Source: Carettochelys insculpta (lineage: Eukaryota; Chordata; Testudines; Carettochelyidae). From it: DNA of 64,000 nucleotides. Every line of letters starts with the position of its first letter. The stretch's first letter is position 1. Both the position numbers and the translations under genes were made by a program. Below the pieces are notes generated by a model. That model did not search any database. It was not told where the DNA came from and saw only the letters and a program-made list of their open reading frames with translations. This document shows positions 1-12,189 of this stretch, piece after piece. Location of the stretch: positions 187,213,298-187,277,297 of the forward strand of contig NC_134138.1 in the NCBI RefSeq assembly GCF_033958435.1, read 5' to 3'.

Positions 1-83
1 CAAGATAGCTGTTCAGAAAAGTTGCATAGTGTATCTCAAACATGTAGCTTTACAATTTCTAGCACAGAGTGAAAGAGTGCAAG

Positions 84-288
84 GAATGGAGAGCTCAGTG
101 GTTTGAGCCCAGCTCTGCTAAACCCAGGGTTGTGAGCTCCATCCTTGAGGGGCCCATCTAGTGGTCTGGGGCAAATAGATTTGAAAAAAGAAAAATTGTG
201 AGGGGATGGTGATAGGTCCTGCTGTGAGTGCAGGGGAGTGGACTTGATGACCTCTCAAGGTCCCTTCCAGCTCTATGAGATAGGTATA
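84..288 (+). mobile_element. tRNA-derived SINE of the turtle CryI (tortoise pol III) type
   Basis: A tRNA-like head has an A-box-like agctcagtggtttgagc and a B-box-like gggttgtgagctccatcctt. A body ending in ggacttgatgacctctcaag and gtcccttccagctctatgag follows. This matches my memory of the cryptodiran tRNA-Lys-derived SINE family, whose tail resembles CR1 3' ends. It contains a local A-rich expansion (about 181-200). Confidence 0.75.
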
Positions 289-914
289 GAAGTCTGTAAA
301 CTAGTGATTTGCTGGTAGAACCTGGAGCCTCTGACTGGTTTGTCTGGGAGGCTATCAAGCATGGATACTTCAGCTTCTATTCCTTCTTGCCGTGCTTCTC
401 CTACTCTCTGCCATGGAGCTATGCCACGGGCAACTTGTGCAGGGTGTGGGAGGCAGAGGAGAAGGGTGGTGGTGTTGAGATTTCCAGCTGCCCCCATCCT
501 GGTACCCCATCTCCCCAGAGAGGAGGGACGTGACATGACAGGGCTTGGGATGGATGGAGCTTGCTGGCAGCTGCTCCTATCTGAACGTGCTCAGCATACG
601 TAAAGGGGCAATGAATCTCTCCGTCCCTCATACAAACACCCTCTGTCCTTCGCAGTTACCTCCCAACTAAATACATATTTGTGGTGGTACTTTTTTTTAC
701 TTCTTTCCAAGTGTGCTATTTTAGAGTTTCGACAGATTGGTGCATTTCATACTTTTTATATCTCCCTGATGCTTAAATTTAATTATTTGAACAGTGAGTT
801 CTAAAATGCCTTACTTTTTGAATTGAAATGCAAGCCAGGAGCTGCAGGGAAGAGGAGGTCATTCAGCAAGCACATACGCTCTGCTTTGCTCTACTTCCCT
901 GCTGATCCTTTTGC
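289..914. other. Unassigned intergenic DNA
   Basis: Between a SINE and a CR1 end. Short open frames at 309-603 have no recognisable product and overlap on both strands. No RNA gene or repeat was identified. Confidence 0.6.
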
Positions 915-1242
915 AACTTGGAGACTAAGGGGGACTATGATAGAGGTCTATGAAATCATGACTGGTGTGGGAAAAGTGAATAGGGAAAAGTTATTTACTT
1001 GTTTTCATACCAAAAGAACTAGGGGTCACCACATGAAGTTAGTGGGTAGCAGGTTTAAAACTAACAAAAGGAAGTTCTTCTTCACACAGCGCATAGGCAG
1101 CCTGTGGAACCCCTTGCCAGAGGAGGTTGTGAAGGCCAAGTGTTTAACAGGGTTCAAAAAAGAGCTCAGTAAGTTCGTGGAGGTTAAGTCCATCCATGGA
1201 TATTAGCCAGGGCAGGTAGGAATGGTGTCCCTAGCCTGTAAT
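915..1242 (+). mobile_element. CR1 LINE 3' fragment
   Basis: gggggactatgatagaggtc, the TTCTTCTTCACACAGCGCA-type block, ctgtggaaccccttgccaga and gtccatccatggatattagc are successive landmarks of reptile CR1 3' ends. A 127-residue frame through it is the usual remnant reading, not a host gene. Confidence 0.8.
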
Positions 1243-1484
1243 CCTCAAGGCTGCATCCCTCAAAGGACAGGCTACAATGAGGGGAGGGAGAAAGCAGGGA
1301 GAAGCCATGAAGGGGCAGGTCCTGTGGGGGGAGGGACAGAAAAGTTCCCCCGCCCCCCAGGCCACCACTTCTGGGCTGGCTTGTGAAAATGACGTGGCTG
1401 ATGATAGCCCACTGGCTGTGGGTTTCAGACCCCTTCTCTGTGGTAATTTTTAAATACATTCTGTCTAGGGTTTTGGCTTCCACT

Positions 1485-1560
1485 AATGGTGCACATCACC
1501 TTGAGTGTGATACACACAACAAAATTCATTCCCTCTAGTTGTTTCCATCCATGTGTGGCA
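1485..1560. repeat. Possible third copy of the small hAT-like family (fragment)
   Basis: tggtgcacatcaccttgagt, acacaacaaaattcattcc and tgtttccatccatgtgtggc resemble the interior and, in reverse, the right half of the 32735 element. No termini can be defined. Confidence 0.35.
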
Positions 1561-2300
1561 TGCTGGCCGGCCGGCAGGCTCCTGAGGGAATGGCCGCTAA
1601 CAGTCCGGTAGTGTGGTGAATCTAAGGCAGGCTTCCCTTCTCCTGGCCCCGCACCGCTCTTGGAAATGGCTGGCATGTCCCTGCAGCCCCTGTGGGAGGA
1701 GAGGCAGGGGTCTCCACATTCTGCCTTTCCCTGCAGGCACCATCCCTGAAGCTCCCATTGGCTGGAAACGGGGAACCTGGCCAACGGGCGGCATAGGGCA
1801 GGGCCTGCACACAGGGGGAAGTGCCTCTCCCCCCAAGAGCCACTAGTAGACATGCCAGCCACCTTAGGGAGTGGTGCAGGGCCAAGGCAGGGGTGAGCCT
1901 GCGTTAGCCCCACTGCTCCACTGCCTGAGAGCTGCTTAAGGGAAGCAGTTCCCACCTGGAGCCTGCCTCCTGGACTCCAGCTCCAGTCCTGAGCCCCTTC
2001 TGCCCCTCAACTCCCTCCTAGAACCTGCTCTCTGAAACCCCTCCTGTGCCCCAACCCCCTGTCACATGCACAGGCTGGAGCCCTTCCCACACTCCAAATC
2101 ACTCAGCCCAAGACCTAACCCTGCACCCCCACAGCACCCCAACCTCCTGCCCCAGCCTGGTGAAAGTGTGTGAGGATGAGGGAGGGAGGAGATGGAAGCA
2201 GGGCAGGGCCTCCCAGAAAGGGTGGAGGTAGGGGTGGGACTCGGAGAAGGAGTGGGGAAGGTGTCAGGGCAAGGTTAATTGGGTTGAGAGGGATCCTGGC
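1561..2300. repeat. C-rich repeat-like segment
   Basis: Long runs of ccctgcccc/aaccccct-type text (about 1950-2170) pass into gaggatgagggagggagga and agggcaggggcc-type G-rich text (2170-2260). I recall similar C-rich then G-rich tracts as a dispersed turtle repeat but cannot name the family. Frames through it (for example 1425-1955 minus) are not coding. Confidence 0.45.
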
Positions 2301-2902
2301 TTGCACTTAAGTTCAAAAAGGGATTGTGTGCTTAAAGAAGCGAAGGCTTCTGCTGTAAAACATTCCTGTTAGGCGTTTGAATGAATTCTCTTCTAACGTA
2401 TTTTGTGTTTGCTTTCATAGAAAACAAATTTTACATGTGCTTGCATGAGCGTTTGGGCCAAACCAGCTTGCATGCTCATCCAGTCAGGGAACAGAAACAA
2501 GGTCATGTGGCTTGCCTGACAAAAGGAACCTATTCAGCTCAAAGACTGAGTATCATTTACTCTCAGAGAATTGTTTGTGATCAACTCACGGAATAAAATC
2601 TTGGGGGCAGGCGAGGAGAAGTATGTCAAATACTTTGGAATAATAAATATGTTGAAGGCAATTGCAAACTGCTGACACTTCACACATTGTTTGTGACGGA
2701 CAGATCTACTGTTTTCATCAGCTAATCTATGAGCGACTGTAACCGAAAAATACCCAAGTTGTCTATAATGTTACCCGTGGGCACAGCATCACCCTCTGTG
2801 TCTCTTTAGTTGAGAACATTGCATGAGGTGTGTGATGTGGTATTCAGCATCTGAGCAGCAGTGAGAGACTATTCAACCAGCATCAGTCATTTCTCATAAC
2901 CC
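2301..2902. other. Unassigned intergenic DNA
   Basis: AT-rich sequence without a recognisable gene, repeat or RNA. Confidence 0.6.
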
Positions 2903-2913
2903 ATTTCCTGACA

Positions 2914-3026
2914 GAGAGAGTCCTGTGGCACCTTATAGACTATTGGATGTTTTGGAGCATAAGCTTTTGTGGGCAAAGACCCGCTCCATCAGATGCATGA
3001 GACTAACACAGCGACCTCTCTGATAC
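2914..3026 (-). mobile_element. Penelope-like terminal fragment, 113 bp
   Basis: The sequence runs agtcctgtggcaccttatag, ttttggagcataagctt, tgggcaaagacccgc, then gactaacacagcgacctctctgatac. This is the signature of a common turtle/crocodilian repeat that I associate with Penelope-like retroelements. It is flanked by imperfect 11-bp direct repeats: ATTTCCTGACA (2903-2913) and ACTGCCTGACA (3027-3037), a 9/11 match. Confidence 0.7.
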
Positions 3027-3549
3027 ACTGCCTGACACTCGTTTTTCAAGGAGGGTATAACATTGCACTCCACGTTTAATGCCACCAGCTGAGGGCCGTG
3101 CTCCGGAGTTTTTACCAATGTATATAAAGTGCCCCATTTAATCTGGAAGTGATCAAAACATAAATTAGATAGAAACCTGAGTCTTTTTTCCTCTCACATC
3201 TTTTTTGCACCCGTGTTTCTCCACTGACTTCACTGGAGTTCTTCCTGAATCTCACTACACCAGGCTCCAACCTTTTAGAAATGAGAAATAAAGCCATCTT
3301 TTTGGATCAACGGGCCAATAGTGTCCTCAGCTGACACAATGAATTTAAGAGTGGCTTATTTTCAAAGACGGTTCTTATCTCTCCCTTGCAGGAAGGACTA
3401 AGTTTAGAGTCACCAAGCAGTGGGTATTAGGAGAACTTGGCAACACTTCCTTTTGCAGAAACCTGAGCTCCATTAGCCGAATATAGATTTTAACAGATAT
3501 AGGCCAAGCATCTGTCTTAAAAAAAAAAAATGGGGGGAGGGATCTGGGA

Positions 3550-3626
3550 ACAAGGGCCTAATCCAAAGCCTGTTGAAATCAACAGAATAACTCTGATTTA
3601 AATGGGCTTTGGATTCAGTCCTGAAA
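3550..3626. repeat. Short inverted repeat of the 'aatccaaagcc' type
   Basis: gggcctaatccaaagcctgt and its imperfect reverse aatgggctttggattcagtc form a foldback. Related text (tgatccaaaatgcactgaag tcaatggga) recurs at 9215-9250 and, more weakly, at 49826-49870 and 54195-54290. It is probably an old small dispersed element. Confidence 0.5.
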
Positions 3627-6600
3627 AAAATCAAGGTATTAGCACAACATAAAATAAGAAATTAAAGAGATACAGTCTGTTAATTAAGGCCATGATTTTG
3701 ACCTGTATTAAAATCCCTTCTCCTTTCCACAGAAGCTTATGTACTCCAGGGCGGATGGGCAGTAGGTGCAGCTCTGACAAATGGGTGTAATACTCCCCCA
3801 TTCCAGAAGGATGTGTGGTAGGCACGTTCCTTTTGTCTTCCAGGCTATATTTCAGAGGGTAAAATACCTACCAGAGCTACCTGTGGATCGGGATAGCTTT
3901 ATATCACCTCCAATTCTGGCATGTGGTTTAATGGTGCAATCTGTCATATAATGTTAAATCTACACCTGTTAACATATTTCATCGAATATTTATTCACAAA
4001 AATTGTTTTCCAAAGGAAAGGTTCTTTGTAAAAACATTTTTTTTCCAAAATTTGGAGTTTTTTGAGTTATGCAAAGGGAACTCTCTTTCCAACAAAAGCA
4101 ATGTTTCATTTCAGTAGAAAAATAAAATAAATGAGAGGTTTAGTTTTTCAAGGAAAACAAACATTTCATTGGAAATGCAGGGGGAGGAGAGAAATTACCT
4201 TTTCCAGCCAAGTCTGGAATTTGATCTAATTTTAAAAGATGTAATTTGATGAAGTGGATCCCGCTGGTTCTAAACTGGTTGTTCAGGTGTTGTGTGGCAT
4301 GCTAGGTTATGTAACGGCTCCGCTTCTGAGGATTACAAAATATCTGTTAATCTTAGCAAATATAAACCCTGAGACCTGAAGCTTTAAAGGTTAAGGAACT
4401 CTCTGCTCCCATCTGTTGGTGAACAGGTAGAAGAACAACCATCAGCATCAGCTATTTACCTAGAACTCCACATGGACAAAAGCTTCAGAGAGAGAGGAGA
4501 TTTCTTCCAGGTCTATTGGTAAACTGGGGGAAGTACAGCTACAGGGAGATTTCTTTGCATAAACTTTCTGGGAGTCACGACAACTCCACCCAAACTCAGA
4601 ACTGGTTTGGTAACGACCATGAACTAAAAGTGAAAACAGCAAGTAAATTTGTGCAAAGGAATGTGTCCCCCCCATGGATAGAAGTTTGCTCAAGACTCGC
4701 ATATGCCCCTCTTCTGAGAATCCTAAGTGGTTGGAAGAACTCTTCAACAGGACAGGCTGCAGAAAACAATAGAGAGACAGAACTGACTAAGCCTCTAAGT
4801 AAGGCTGACACTATAGCTGGGTTAGGTGGTGAGTCGCAAGACAAGACCAAGGAGCACTTCCTAGGAGATTGCTGACGGGCCTGGCCAAGGGCACACCAGG
4901 CCTCCTGGACTATCTTGCTGGATGATACCAAAGCATGAAAGAATTTAACAAATGTAGATGGGGGAAGTGTTGAATGTTAATGTTAAAAGGACCTATTAGA
5001 CATTCACATGGGGAACGGGAGGAGAAAGGGGAATTAACATCTACTGCAAAAGTTACTGTTTTATATATCACTTATTTAAATGTATTGTTGTGGGGTTTTT
5101 TTACCCAGATTGATGGTATATTCCCTCCCTCCCCCGCACATATATTTTTCCTCAATTCACACACCACTTTGGTGCTTGCAAGAGAGGAAATATTGCTTAT
5201 TAAGGGTATTTGGGGAAGGTATTTTATATTAGAAACTGGGTGAAAGTTTAAACTGGGAGTGTGAATTATTTTTATGAGGCACTCCTAGCTATTGAACCCA
5301 AACCTTATTGCTTCCAACAACACAGTGGAAAAGTTGCATTAGGCTTAATTTGGGTAATATTTTTAAATCTCTTTGCTAGGTTTCCTGCTTGGTGGTTAGT
5401 TATTTATCCATATCTGGCTAGTATTGGAGTTTATGAAAGTAGGAGCTCCATTAGTTAGAAGAATAACTGATTTTTCTGGACTTTGGTGTTTGGACTTTAT
5501 TTTACAAACTTATGCATATGCCATATTAATAGCTGTTATGGGGGCTTTTTTTTTTCCAGACAGAGTGGCTTACTACTGAAATCTGACAATCTTCTCTAGG
5601 CCTTTCCACACAAATGTATTTTTCTCTGACCTCTAACATAATCACACAGCTAGGGAAACAAATTTAAAAAGATTGCACTTAGTAGCTACGAGGAGACTAA
5701 AACTAACTTTGGATTTAAAGGTTCAACAGAATTGTTGACACAACAAAAGATTTCTTGCAAAAGAGAGGGTGACCAACACCATAGGTAAGAGAACACAGCT
5801 GAACTGCGATGTTACAGGATTATAGAGGGTGCACTGTTGTTTTTTTAAAACCCATATTTTAAAAAAATCAGTTTATCCTTGTTTTTGCCTATATTTACTC
5901 AAATAGTTCAGTTGTTAATATACTACAGGCAGTAATCACTCTGACACTATGGACTTAGGTTTTTAGGGGGTGACTCTTAAAAAGGCAGGCAGTGGCAATG
6001 AAGTGAAAAACTGGTATATGTAAATAGTGAAGGGACATAAAGGCTTTCCTGACTCTGCTAAGCTTAAATGTTGTTTTGTACTTCTACAGAAGTATTTTAT
6101 ACCTTATTCAAGAATACCATTTGCTGTGCACATACATCTCAAGTATGTGTGTTTGAAAGCTTAACCTTACATTAAGTTGCAAGTCAGATTTCTGCAACTT
6201 GACTATATTTGGCTCCCCAATGTAATCTTGGTTTTGATCGTTTTTGCTTATGATACTGGGTACTTTGATCTGCTTTTAAACCATGGGGTTTCTTGAAGTT
6301 AAAAATATATAACTACAGTTTTGCCTTCATAAAGAAATAGACTGTTGTGTTTGGGAGGTGAGTGGCAGTAACTACAGGAAGGATTTGTCATCTGCTCTAG
6401 GCATCTATATTATCATATTATGAGATGCAATTCTGTTCCCAGTGAAATGGATGACTAAACAATCTTTGTCATTCAAAGGAGATGAATTGTCCCCTTATTT
6501 CAAGCAAAAAAATATAAACGTTAGAAAAACTTAGTTCTTGATATTAAAAACGTGATAATTTTTCTGAAAAATGACACATTTTCAAATCCTTTTCTTACTC

Positions 6601-7014
6601 AACGAAAAAGTGTAGGCCTCTACCAGAAAGCATCTATAAAAAAGGTTCAACTCTCAGCTGTATTTATGAGGAATAAAACATCATGCAAGGCACTGACCCA
6701 TTGTTTTCCATGTATGAGTGGTGAGACTGAGACCTTATAAATTAGTGCTTAAGTGGTTTGCTGAACTGGTCCCCCAGGTCCCACCTGGATACATTTAGAA
6801 TAGTCTAGAAGTGTCATCTTTCCAATCTAAAACTGCTTGCTTGTGCAATAAAATTAGTCCAGTACACACAATATTATGACATTTGGCTATATAACAAAGG
6901 ATTTTTTTTTGCCAAAATTAACTTCTCACTCTTCAGTATGCAGCAATGTTAAAATAAAACTTCTGTTTAGTTCCTTTTGTTAGAAAAAATGGAGCTTGGT
7001 AGGGAGTGTTTTTC
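3627..7014. other. Unassigned AT-rich intergenic DNA
   Basis: 3.4 kb without a recognisable gene. The 119-residue frame at 4516-4875 has an overlapping antisense frame and no domain, so it is not called. Some stretches could be diverged repeats. Confidence 0.6.
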
Positions 7015-7017
7015 ATA

Positions 7018-7453
7018 GGCTATAAGTACACTACAGCGATCTTTTGAAAGAAGTTCTTCTGGAAGGTTTCTTTCAAAAAAACTTCTTTAGAAAGGGTGTG
7101 TCCACACACAAAAAAGCAGATTGAAAGATCGATCTGCTCTTTCAATAGTGTCCACACAGTCCCCATGTTTTTTGAAAGAACAGGTGAGGATTGAAAAATC
7201 TAGTGCCATGAGGACTGCGCTTTTGAAAAAAGGGCCTGAAGAATGTCTACACTGTTTTTTTTTTTTTTTTTTTTGAAAGACGCTTTCAAAAGGACATGCT
7301 CTTCCTGATCTGGGAGCAGAAGAGGGCTTCTGGAAGAAGAGCTGCGTTCTTTTAATTTCAGATTGAAAGAGCACATTTGTATGTGGATGCGCTGCGTGTT
7401 CTTTGGAAAAAGGGCTGGATTTTCTGAAAGAACTTGCTAGCATAGACGCAGCC
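7018..7453. mobile_element. Diverged Harbinger-like MITE, 436 bp
   Basis: The left end ggctataagtacactacagc and the reversed right end ggctgcgtctatgctagcaa are flanked by ATA (7015-7017 and 7454-7456). The interior is full of cttttgaaag/ctttcaaaag inverted motifs and contains a 20-base poly-T run at 7255-7274. Divergence of the ends suggests an old copy. Confidence 0.75.
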
Positions 7454-7502
7454 ATAGGGATTTAGGTCTGGAGGGTCTACTTTTGAACTATTTTGCAAGT
7501 GT

Positions 7503-7540
7503 CAGCTTGAGAATCAGCTTGAGAATCAGCTTGAGAATCA
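7503..7540. repeat. Three tandem 12-bp units (agcttgagaatc)
   Basis: Three near-identical head-to-tail units lie about 50 bases past the right end of the MITE at 7018. Confidence 0.8.
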
Positions 7541-10226
7541 ATTGACATCCCAAACTTTGTAGAATTTCTAGTTATTGACATTCTGGTTTGTTTACAACAC
7601 CAGAACCATCTCCTATTAAATGTATGTCCTGTTCAATGTCTGTCAAAATTTGAATAAAATATTACTTGATCTGCTTTATCCCACTTGTACATTACAGTAT
7701 CTCAGGTAAATGGGAATGTCTGTCTCAAAGTATATCTTTAAATCAATGCTCAAATACATAGGCATTAAGTCAGAACAATTTAAAATTGTGCACATTTCTG
7801 AATTCTGAATTTGCCCTATTGGGCAATGTGTGCTGATGGTATGGAAAGACAGGTGATAATCTGACACAAATTATATTTCAAGACTACCAGAGATCTTCTG
7901 CAAAACTTTCTAGGTTTTCTAGAGATGTCATGATTATATTTGGGACGGTGCAATCTTCTTTTCTTTTTCTTTTTCTTTTTCTGAAAAATATGGAGCCAAA
8001 TTCTCCTCTCCCTTACATCCATGCAAGGAGTTCTAAGGATAGCATTTTTTGCTCATTTTCCATCTCTATAACCTTTGACTAAAATTCTCATATACATCTC
8101 CTTTGCTATCTGTTGAATCAATCCTAAAATAGTTTCTAATATTTTTCTTCCTCCTGCAGTGATGATCTCCATACACAAGGGGCCATGTTTTCAGAAATGT
8201 TCAGGCATCCTCAGATATTCCAGATGGGAGCTATTGGATGCTGAGTGCCTCTGAATAATCTGACCCAGCTGAACCAAATTATAGCTAACAAAAGGAAAAT
8301 GGTAGAAACTATCTCCAAATAGGAAGAAGGGTGTATGTATGTGTGTGTCTGTCTGTCTCTGGAAAAAGCAGAGTTAGTAAATGTGCATTTCAGTATGAAA
8401 TATCATCTAATATTTAATCTAAGCACAGCATTTAATGAAATGAAAGGAATAGTGTATTTTGGTTATAGGTGACCCTGTACCCTGCCGTGCACTCTGGCCT
8501 TTTATCTCTGAACAATGAGGTTGTAGAAGAGAACTTCATGGCTGATGACACTGCCACTCAGGTGCTCATTCCTATTGGCATGGTTAAGTTAATTATTGTA
8601 GTAGGGTTACTACTGCATTGGCAAACCAAGCACTGGGCTGATGCTCTCTGCAACAGCAAGATCACTGTTTCCATGAGACTTGCTTCAGCAGACGTTTGAG
8701 AATGACCTTTAATCTGAGCAAGGACTTCATGCTGTTCTTTTGTATTCCACATGCCCTGGGTCTCACATGGATAAGGCCAGAACAAATTCCTTGTGTAATG
8801 ATCTTGGCCAAACCTTTGGTTAACGTGCATTCTCATCAGCAGCATGAACTTAACCCTTCCTCTGAAATAGTCTACTGCACTGCTTTCCTCACATTTTGTA
8901 TTTTCATGTGGGGGAGAGGGGGGATGAAATAGTTAACTATTTTCTCTATGCATTTGGTTGTTCAGTTACATTGATTACATTGATCTCTGCTGCTTACAAG
9001 CCTTTTTGTACAGGTCCATAAAACAGTTTAGTCTTATTGTAACCATATATTAAATAATATGATATGCGAGCATGGTGAGAAATACAGGTAAAGACATGGG
9101 AACAGCTGGCAAATAGAGTTCTTTAACAGATGTAGAGGAAATCATCAATGCCCAGAGAACCAACAAAAACCTTCTATGGAAGACTGCCTTTGAGAGAGTT
9201 AGTAATCTATAGGTCCTGATCCAAAATGCACTGAAGTCAATGGGAGTCTTAATAGGTTTTAGATCTGTCCTGGTCTTGAATAGGGTGCCGTCTTCTGGCA
9301 TACTGCAAGTCTGCTGTTTGTTTGTTAGTATTTGGGTGGAGGGGCGGGGTAAAGCATGTGATGGCTGGGTAGGGAAGTCTGGTTTTTTGGTCTGTAGGAC
9401 TGTGTGGTGCCAGGAAGTTGATGCATCGGGCATGACATCTGGAGGCCTTTCCATTACCACATACTAATTTTTAGCCAGTTTCCCAAGGCATATTTTCCAT
9501 GTAGGCCACCCCACAGGGATGTTCTGTGATCACATATGGGGGGAAAGGTAATTTGTGCCACTGTGAATGGGAAGGCAGGTGTCCATGAAACCCAAGCCCT
9601 CTATTAACATATGGTCCACCATGTTAAACATTGAAAACCCATTATTTAAATTAAAAACCATAAGGACCAGTGGCAACCAGGCTCCTTGGTTACTAGTGTG
9701 CTAAAACAGCACCCCCAGCTTTCCGTGACAAGACTGTTGTGCTACTTCCAGGCCAATCTCATGCATGAAAGGTGCTGGGGTGAGGCAGTGTCTCTTTATG
9801 CCTGTGTTGTTCTTTGCCACTGCAAGCTGGGCAGCATGCTCCAACAAGCCATGGGCAGAATGGAAGGGGGACTGCCACACAGATTTTATGAGAGACCTGA
9901 AACTGTATGTCCCTTCCCTAATTGGAGAGCAATAACATCTGTGCTGATGTGTTAAATAATCCTGATTTCTCACTCCATCAGGAATAGCTGTCCAGGGACA
10001 ATGACACCCAGCATGACTGTGAAGTAGATTCTAGATTGACAATGCCACAAATAATCTGTTTTAGAGTGAGTCATACAGTGTGTTTCCTGACCCTGAAAGC
10101 TCTCTCAATCTCCCACATGATCCATTTTCCCTTTTACAGGCAATAGAAAGTAAGAACATTCTGTTTAGATCGAAACCCCCTTGGACAGGCCCTTCCTGGC
10201 CTACTCCACCCTACCTTTTATCACTC
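7541..10226. other. Unassigned intergenic DNA
   Basis: It contains a (TTTTC)n run, a gtgtgtctgtctgtctct patch at 8340-8360 and a small dispersed motif near 9215. The stretch 9050-9975 has modest open frames on both strands but no product that I recognise; it could be a decayed coding repeat. Confidence 0.55.
7955..7983. repeat. (TTTTC)n microsatellite
   Basis: A run of ttttc units, with minor interruptions, in otherwise featureless AT-rich DNA. Confidence 0.8.
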
Positions 10227-10229
10227 ATT

Positions 10230-10620
10230 GGCTGTGTCTACACGTGCCCCAAACTTCGAAATGGCCATGCAAATGGCCATTTCGAAGTTTACTAATGAAG
10301 CGCTGAAATGCATATTCAGCGCTTCATTAGCATGCGGGCGGCAGCCGCGCTTCGAAATTGACGCTCCTTGCCGCCGTGCGGCGCGTCCAGACGGGGCTCC
10401 TTTTCGAAAGGACGCCGCCTACTCCCCTTGGGCGGCGTCCTTTCGAAAAGGAGCCCCGTCTGGACGCGCCGCGCGGCGGCAAGGAGCGTCAATTTCGAAG
10501 CGCGGCTGCCGCCCGCATGCTAATGAAGCGCTGAATATGCATTTCAGCGCTTCATTAGTAAACTTCGAAATGGCCATTTGCATGGCCATTTTGAAGTTTG
10601 GGGCACGTGTAGACACAGCC
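10230..10620. mobile_element. Harbinger-like MITE, near-perfect 391-bp palindrome
   Basis: The termini ggctgtgtctacacgtgccc are perfect inverted repeats flanked by ATT (10227-10229 and 10621-10623). The two arms of about 190 bases are complementary almost throughout, around a short tactcccctt-type centre near 10425. The same peptide can be read from both strands. Each arm also contains smaller palindromes (atggccatgcaaatggccat and a hairpin around gcatattcagcgc). This would extrude as a cruciform or give double-stranded RNA if transcribed. Confidence 0.92.
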
Positions 10621-10999
10621 ATTTGGTGTCAAAATGTTGTCATGTGTTCAACTGGCCAATCGTGGCAGCCTCACCAGCGTCCCTTTGGTAAACCACTTGA
10701 AAAAAAGTACACACACAAGTGCGCTCACACACGGATACATCACATCTTGATTGTACTCAAGTATCCAGAAGTGAAAGCTGTGGCACTTTTACTCAAGTAA
10801 CTTTTCCAACCTCTCTCTGGGGGATACTGACAAAGTACACTATATTGTGTTAGTGGACTAGCTTAGAGAAGGCTACAAGCAGAGCAACCAGAGCCTGCTT
10901 TAAAGGGGACCAGAAAATAACCTGAGAAACTTCTAAAACTCAAGTAATCTCTTGCGTCCCATTATCCCTCAGATATTCCCGCACTTAATTGGACACTTA

Positions 11000-11434
11000 G
11001 GCCATGTCCACACATGTCCCTCCCTTTCGGAAGGGGCATGTTAATGAGGTACTTTAGAACAGGTTAATGAGATGCTGACGTGCATATTCAGCACCTCATT
11101 AGCATAATGACAGCCAATTGCACTTCTAAAGTGCTGCTTTCGAAACGCAAACTGGCTGTATAGACGCGGGCACTTAGAAATAAGTGCCACTCTTCCAAAT
11201 TCCCTTATTCCCAAAACGTATTGGTAACAAGGGAATTTCAAAGTGTGGGATTTATTTTGAATTGCCCACATCTATACAGCCAGTCTGCCTTTCGAAAGCA
11301 GCACTTTCAAAGTGTGACTGGCTGCCATTATGCTAATGAGGTGCTGCATATGCATGTCAGCACCTCATTAACCATTCCGAAGTGCCTCATTAATATGCCC
11401 CTTCCGAAAGGGAGGGGCATGTGTAGACACGGCT
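11000..11434. mobile_element. Foldback Harbinger-like MITE, 435 bp
   Basis: The ends ggccatgtccacacatg and, reversed, agccgtgtctacacatg are flanked by TTA (10997-10999 and 11435-11437). The arms are inverted copies: both carry ccctttcggaaggggcat, gcacctcattagcataatg and a TTTCGAAA core. They are more diverged than the palindrome at 10230, so this copy is older. It lies only about 380 bases from that element. Confidence 0.88.
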
Positions 11435-11840
11435 TTAGTGCATCTTGTTTGCTCAGCCCAAGTACAGACAATTAGGATGGACAAGTTTCCTAATTGTGAA
11501 GATCAAAGTCCTTTGCTTACCCAAAAGGTTCCTGGGATGAGACAACTGAATTCAAAGCAGGAGAAAACTAATCCTGTGCTGTTTGAATGAGAAACTTGAA
11601 AAATGTATGATACGCATTACGTAAGAATGCTAATAGCCCTAAAAGTACCTAAAGTAGTTGAAATCAGCAAGGTAACATTTATCCTACTTCCCAAGATAGG
11701 ATATGTTCTGTAATGTATGTGATGTACTCAGATGATACAGAGATGAGCAACACACTTATAAACAAGAAACTACAGAGGAGTACGTGTGATACTGCAGCTC
11801 TGTCCATAGTACAACTCAAATGCCACACTCGGGATACTAT

Positions 11841-12122
11841 GGCTACGTCTACACTAGAAGCATCTGTCTACAGAGGTTACCGTGGAAGAGATGTTCTGAT
11901 AAAACTTCTGTCAGCAGATTGCGTCTACACATAAAGGCAGACTGATCTTTTGATCCAGTCTGTTGACAAAAGCCTCCACACCCCAACCCACAGCGCATCT
12001 ATGCGCCTTGTTTTTTGTCAAGAGTTTCTGCCAACAAAATGCATTTTGTGTATATATGCTCCACAAGTTGTGTTGACAAAACCCCAGTTTTGTCTACGAA
12101 ACTCTGTAGTGTAGATATAGCC
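11841..12122. mobile_element. Short MITE of the TGTCGACAGA group, 282 bp
   Basis: The ends ggctacgtctacactagaag and, reversed, ggctatatctacactacaga are flanked by TAT (11838-11840 and 12123-12125). The interior (agaagcatctgtc…, aaacttctgtcagcagattg) matches the 421-bp MITEs at 25495 and 57854. It is shorter, so it is probably an internally deleted member. Confidence 0.85.
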
Positions 12123-12189
12123 TATGGATAAATGTTGATTTCTTCCTTGTGGTTGCGGTTTTGTATTAAGTAGAGCTTTTACACCATAT

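Noticed and set aside
823..1206. 127-residue plus-strand frame
   Set aside because: Its second half is the remnant reading of a CR1 LINE 3' end; the first part is not recognisable.
9050..9975. Possible decayed coding sequence on the minus strand
   Set aside because: Moderately long open stretches exist, but I recognise no domain, splice pattern or transposon end, so no feature was called.
10228..10800. 190-residue open frame and an antisense frame with the same peptide
   Set aside because: The identical peptide on both strands is simply the consequence of the palindromic MITE.
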